From an uncultured Micrococcaceae bacterium (GTDB lineage: Bacteria > Actinomycetota > Actinomycetes > Actinomycetales > Micrococcaceae), in contig CANNAD010000001.1 of assembly GCA_947502645.1 (NCBI GenBank), positions 930,001 to 994,000 on the forward strand: a stretch of 64,000 nt of DNA. Direction: 5' to 3'. Below are positions 61,582 to 64,000 of this stretch, one piece after another (the first letter of the stretch is position 1; every line of letters begins with the position of its first letter). Made by a program: the position numbers and the translations under genes. A model generated the notes under the pieces. It was not told the DNA's origin. It worked only from the letters and a program-made list of their open reading frames with translations, and ran no database searches.

Positions 61582-61649
61582 AACGTTGAACTGTTTAACC
61601 CTGAGAAGATTACGATGGTAGTCTGATCCACGTCAAACAGTTCAACGTT
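61582..61649. promoter_or_regulatory. MarR operator pair between divergent genes
   Basis: AACGTTGAACTGTTT at 61582 and AAACAGTTCAACGTT at 61635 are exact reverse complements, one next to each start codon (13 nt before the EamA ATG and 11 nt before the marR GTG). Each arm is itself partly palindromic (AAC-GTT halves), so two repressor dimers may bind and shut off both promoters. Confidence 0.75.
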
Positions 61650-61659
61650 AAGAGGATTT

Positions 61660-62157
61660 GTGGAGGACAGTGTCGACCGCATCATCGCCCAATGGGCGCA
61701 GGTGCACCCGCGGATGGACGTCGGGCCGATGGGAGTCCTCGGCAGACTCTCCCGGCTCACTCGCTTCTTCGAGCGTGACCTGCAGGGAGTCTTTAGTGAG
61801 CACAGCCTGCAACCCGGAGAATTCGATATCTTGGCGACCCTGCGAAGAGCGGACACCGACGGGACTGGCTTGACCGCGGGACAGCTATCTGAGAGTGCCA
61901 TGGTCACATCAGGGGCGATCACCAACAGACTCGACCGGCTCCTGGCCAAGGGCCTCATCACCCGCGAGACCGACCCAAGCAGCAGGCGCACCATCCGGGT
62001 CGCCCTGACGCCGCGAGGACAGGAAATCGTCGACGCGGCCCTGCGCGATCACGTCGACAATGAAGAACGTTTGCTCTCTATCCTGTCGACCAGCCAGCGT
62101 GAACAACTTGAAGGCCTGCTACGACTCCTCCTCCAAGACCGAGAGAGCCGTAGTTAA
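61660..62157 (+). CDS. MarR family transcriptional regulator
   Basis: A 165-residue winged-helix regulator: N-terminal dimerisation helices, EFDILATLRRADTDGTGLTAGQLSESAMVTSGAITNRLDRLLAKGLITRETDPSSRRTIRVALT (HTH and wing), then a C-terminal helix. GTG start with AAGAGG upstream. Divergent from the EamA exporter and predicted to repress it and itself. Confidence 0.92.
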   Translation: MEDSVDRIIAQWAQVHPRMDVGPMGVLGRLSRLTRFFERDLQGVFSEHSLQPGEFDILATLRRADTDGTGLTAGQLSESAMVTSGAITNRLDRLLAKGLITRETDPSSRRTIRVALTPRGQEIVDAALRDHVDNEERLLSILSTSQREQLEGLLRLLLQDRESRS

Positions 62158-62205
62158 CGCCGCTCGCGGGACGATACATGCTGGGTTACGCGGGGCCCAG
62201 GCTGG

Positions 62206-62490
62206 TCACTCATCCGGAGCGATCGCGCGAGCATAACGATCAGCGATACGTGCAACTGCGGTAGCCAGTTCCGGCGAGTCGACGATTTCAAAGTCGGCGT
62301 CCAGCACACCAAGCCAAAATGCGACGGCGTCGGCCGAGGTGCCGCCGATCTGGACCAGGCAACGCTCGTCATCCTGTCTTTCGATGCTGCCCTCGATCCA
62401 GCTGCCCATCCTCGCGACGATTTCATGTGCGTCGATGGAGGCGCCGGACCTGCTACTTGGTGATATCCGCGCATTCTTCCGCCCCGTGCG
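62206..62490 (-). pseudogene. C-terminal fragment of a WYL-domain (DeoR-like) regulator
   Basis: About 90 residues remain: ARMGSWIEGSIERQDDERCLVQIGG, FWLGVLDADFEIVDSPELATAVARIADRYARA, which resembles the C-terminal extension following a WYL domain. The HTH and WYL core are absent, and the upstream sequence is occupied by the divergent sulfatase-modifying-factor-like gene, so an insertion or deletion removed the 5' part. Confidence 0.6.
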
Positions 62491-62523
62491 GTGACGCGGA
62501 AGGTCTGGGCCTACTATGAGGAA

Positions 62524-63294
62524 GTGCCTGTGCCACACCTGGAGATGGTCCCGATCCCAGCTGGACTGATCACGTTGCGGGACGCGAGGACCGACACCAC
62601 ACGTGACGTCGAGCTACTGAGCTTCTCGATTGCTCGTACCCAGGTGACGTGGGCTCAATATGCGGCGGTCCGTGGCGAGCAAGCGCCCGATAATCGACTC
62701 GCATGCACACCCGTTCATTCTGTTTCCTGGCTCGACGTAGTCTCGTGGTGCAACGCAGCCTCACTGTTGTTCGGCTTCACTCCGGCTTACACGATCAGCG
62801 GAACTGATGTGATGTGGGACGTAAGTTCTGAGGGATTCCGGCTCCTGACGGAAGCTGAATGGGAGTGGGCCTGCCGGGCCGGCACTACCGGTCCCCGATA
62901 TGGCCCCCTGACCGAGATTGCCTGGACCGAGGGCGATGGGGTCGATGGCCCCCAGGAGGTCGGACTCAAGCGGCCCAACGACTTCGGGGTCTTCGACATG
63001 CTTGGAAATGTGTGGGAGTGGTGCTGGGACTACGTCGACACTGCCCGGTACGCGGATTACCGGACTCTTCGCCGAGGCGGGTGGGCAGATAGGCACTGGA
63101 GTGCCCGCGCATCGGTCCGTCGAGGGAGCATGCCGGGCGCGCGGTTGGACGACGTCGGATTCCGCGTCGCGCGGGGTGCCGTCGGTGACGCTGAGGACCA
63201 CGCGGGCCAGGGATGGTCACAGCAAGCCGATCTACAACGCGGCACTCTCCCCGTGACCACATTCGGTTGGACACCTATCGGAGCGCCCCACTGA
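62524..63294 (+). CDS. Formylglycine-generating-enzyme/sulfatase-modifying-factor domain protein
   Basis: A 256-residue FGE-sulfatase domain: EMVPIPAGLITL, IARTQVTWAQYAAV, PVHSVSWLDVVSWCNAASL, RLLTEAEWEWACRAG, FGVFDMLGNVWEWCWD and RRGGWADRHWSARASVRRG. The paired active-site Cys of true FGE near the C-terminus are not evident, so it may be a related non-FGE oxidase or lectin-like protein. TACTAT with a 6-nt gap before GTG 62524 supports this start over GTG 62491. Confidence 0.83.
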   Translation: MPVPHLEMVPIPAGLITLRDARTDTTRDVELLSFSIARTQVTWAQYAAVRGEQAPDNRLACTPVHSVSWLDVVSWCNAASLLFGFTPAYTISGTDVMWDVSSEGFRLLTEAEWEWACRAGTTGPRYGPLTEIAWTEGDGVDGPQEVGLKRPNDFGVFDMLGNVWEWCWDYVDTARYADYRTLRRGGWADRHWSARASVRRGSMPGARLDDVGFRVARGAVGDAEDHAGQGWSQQADLQRGTLPVTTFGWTPIGAPH

Positions 63295-63425
63295 GGGTTC
63301 GGTGAACCAGCGGCGAAGGGGCCCATTTGAGCGCACCCCCGAGCCGTCGTCGATACTCTCCGCGCAAAGTTTGTGGACAACGCCATCGACGGGAATGTCG
63401 GGTGATTGGTTCTGCAGTTGAACAT

Positions 63426-63626
63426 ATGAATGTATATCTCGGCGTGAGTCTGGGCCTTTTACTCATTGGCCTTGTCTTCAATATCGAGGCCGTCCGACGG
63501 GGCTACTCGTCTGCGGAGGACGTTCTCCGGTTCCGAACATTCATGCTGGTAGCTGCGTTCTCGTACATCTCCGGTTCAGCAGGCTTCTTGATAACTGGTG
63601 TCGCAGTGTTCCTTAGATGCCCATAA
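63426..63626 (+). CDS. Small membrane protein
   Basis: A 66-residue protein with two hydrophobic helices (YLGVSLGLLLIGLVFNIEAV and MLVAAFSYISGSAGFLITGV). Not recognised. ATG 63426 is the first credible start; no ribosome site is evident. Overlaps the mazF-like stop by 14 nt tail-to-tail. Confidence 0.5.
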   Translation: MNVYLGVSLGLLLIGLVFNIEAVRRGYSSAEDVLRFRTFMLVAAFSYISGSAGFLITGVAVFLRCP

Positions 63627-63957
63627 CCAAGCGGATGCCGGCAGCCACTTTCGAGAGTACGTAACTGGGCACATGCCCAACCGGGTAAGGATCGAGGAAC
63701 TCGCGGCTGACCGGACCGACCTGCGATACCACCGCGACAGAGTCCTTGCTGAGACCGGACGCGTCGACCGATACCAGCACATTGCCTGGGAATGCTTCCA
63801 GTGCGACGTTGGATGTCAAAGGAACGACGAGAACCGTCGCGATCTGCGTGGCAAGCAACCAATCCTCCTGCACGACGACGGCAGGCCGACGCTTTGCTGG
63901 TTCAGATCCGCGAGGCGAACCGAAGTCGACCCAAACGACGTCGCCGTGCGAGATCAC
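63613..63957 (-). CDS. MazF/PemK family endoribonuclease toxin
   Basis: A 114-residue SH3-barrel toxin: GDVVWVDFGSPRGSEPAKRRPAVVVQED (substrate-loop and RPAVV), VVPLTSNVA and SVAVVSQVGPVSREFL (VSQ catalytic segment). Cleaves RNA when free of antitoxin. GTG start overlaps the stop of the upstream antitoxin as GTGA. Confidence 0.9.
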   Translation of the reverse strand: MISHGDVVWVDFGSPRGSEPAKRRPAVVVQEDWLLATQIATVLVVPLTSNVALEAFPGNVLVSVDASGLSKDSVAVVSQVGPVSREFLDPYPVGHVPSYVLSKVAAGIRLVMGI

Positions 63958-64000
63958 CAGTCAGTGCTCTCGAGCAACGTGCGCTCCGACTCATGCAGAA
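63954..64000 (-). CDS. Antitoxin of the MazF-like toxin (partial, C-terminal 15 residues)
   Basis: Only LHESERTLLESTDW and the stop are within the window; the rest runs off the right edge. Coupling to the toxin start by GTGA and the acidic end fit a MazE-like antitoxin. Confidence 0.7.
   Translation of the reverse strand, partial: LHESERTLLESTDW

Noticed and set aside
1-64000. CRISPR array, prophage or insertion sequence
   Set aside because: No regular repeat-spacer array, no integrase, transposase, terminase or structural phage gene was found; mobility is suggested only by decayed genes and local base composition.

Overview
The window comes from a high-GC Gram-positive actinobacterium, most likely Arthrobacter or a close relative in the Micrococcaceae. 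Supporting this are the fhaA-fhaB-pstP-rodA-pbpA-pknA cell-growth cluster found near actinobacterial origins, a mycothiol-dependent-enzyme-family protein, GAF-ANTAR regulators, DUF5997, DUF6318, DUF2630 and DUF4383 proteins, and many genes whose start codon sits only 6-7 nt after a -10 hexamer (leaderless transcripts). Placement rests on gene content and recalled family features; no database search was run.

Layout. 0-6.2 kb: minus-strand cell-wall growth and Ser/Thr phosphorylation operon, cut at the left edge inside pknA. 6.4-9.7 kb: tRNA-Leu(CAG), a DUF5997 / LysR-effector-domain pair, and gluconate uptake and phosphorylation (gntP, gntK). 9.9-17.8 kb: a SigB/SigF-type sigma factor, a CDF transporter coupled to a short solute-binding lipoprotein, a GT9 glycosyltransferase, a GAF-ANTAR regulator, a divergent DUF3883 / DEDDh-exonuclease-BRCT pair and an M20 amidohydrolase. 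17.9-21.0 kb: DUF6318 lipoprotein, a PKD-type exported protein broken by two in-frame stops, a class V aminotransferase and a CHY zinc-finger protein.

21.3-32.3 kb is the most distinctive region: a tightly coupled run encoding GmhB-, GmhA- and two HldE-like enzymes, four glycosyltransferases, an SDR and an aldehyde dehydrogenase. Together these can make a nucleotide-activated D-glycero-D-manno-heptose and transfer it to an acceptor, in an organism without lipopolysaccharide. No extended-SDR epimerase (HldD) is present, and the run ends in a 19-codon ORF that looks like a truncated next gene.

32.3-47 kb is a mosaic of housekeeping and stress genes: enoyl-CoA hydratase, a DUF559-type nuclease-like protein, Dps, an orphan PstS, isochorismatase, a D-threonine-aldolase-like enzyme, a STAS/GNAT operon, a second GAF-ANTAR protein, RecQ, Ku and a 2OG-Fe(II) oxygenase. 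47.3-52.9 kb has a PadR-controlled membrane protein and a zinc import set (aztDCAB) behind a Zur-like operator. 53.8-57 kb is a decay zone: a deleted DHFR-like copy, a broken methyltransferase, a truncated GNAT and a truncated Nudix gene beside intact relatives. 57-64 kb holds DUF2243 and CtaG membrane proteins, small membrane proteins, an MDMPI-fold enzyme, an EamA exporter facing a MarR regulator across a 15-bp inverted repeat, a WYL-regulator fragment, a formylglycine-generating-enzyme-like protein and a mazEF-type pair cut by the right edge.
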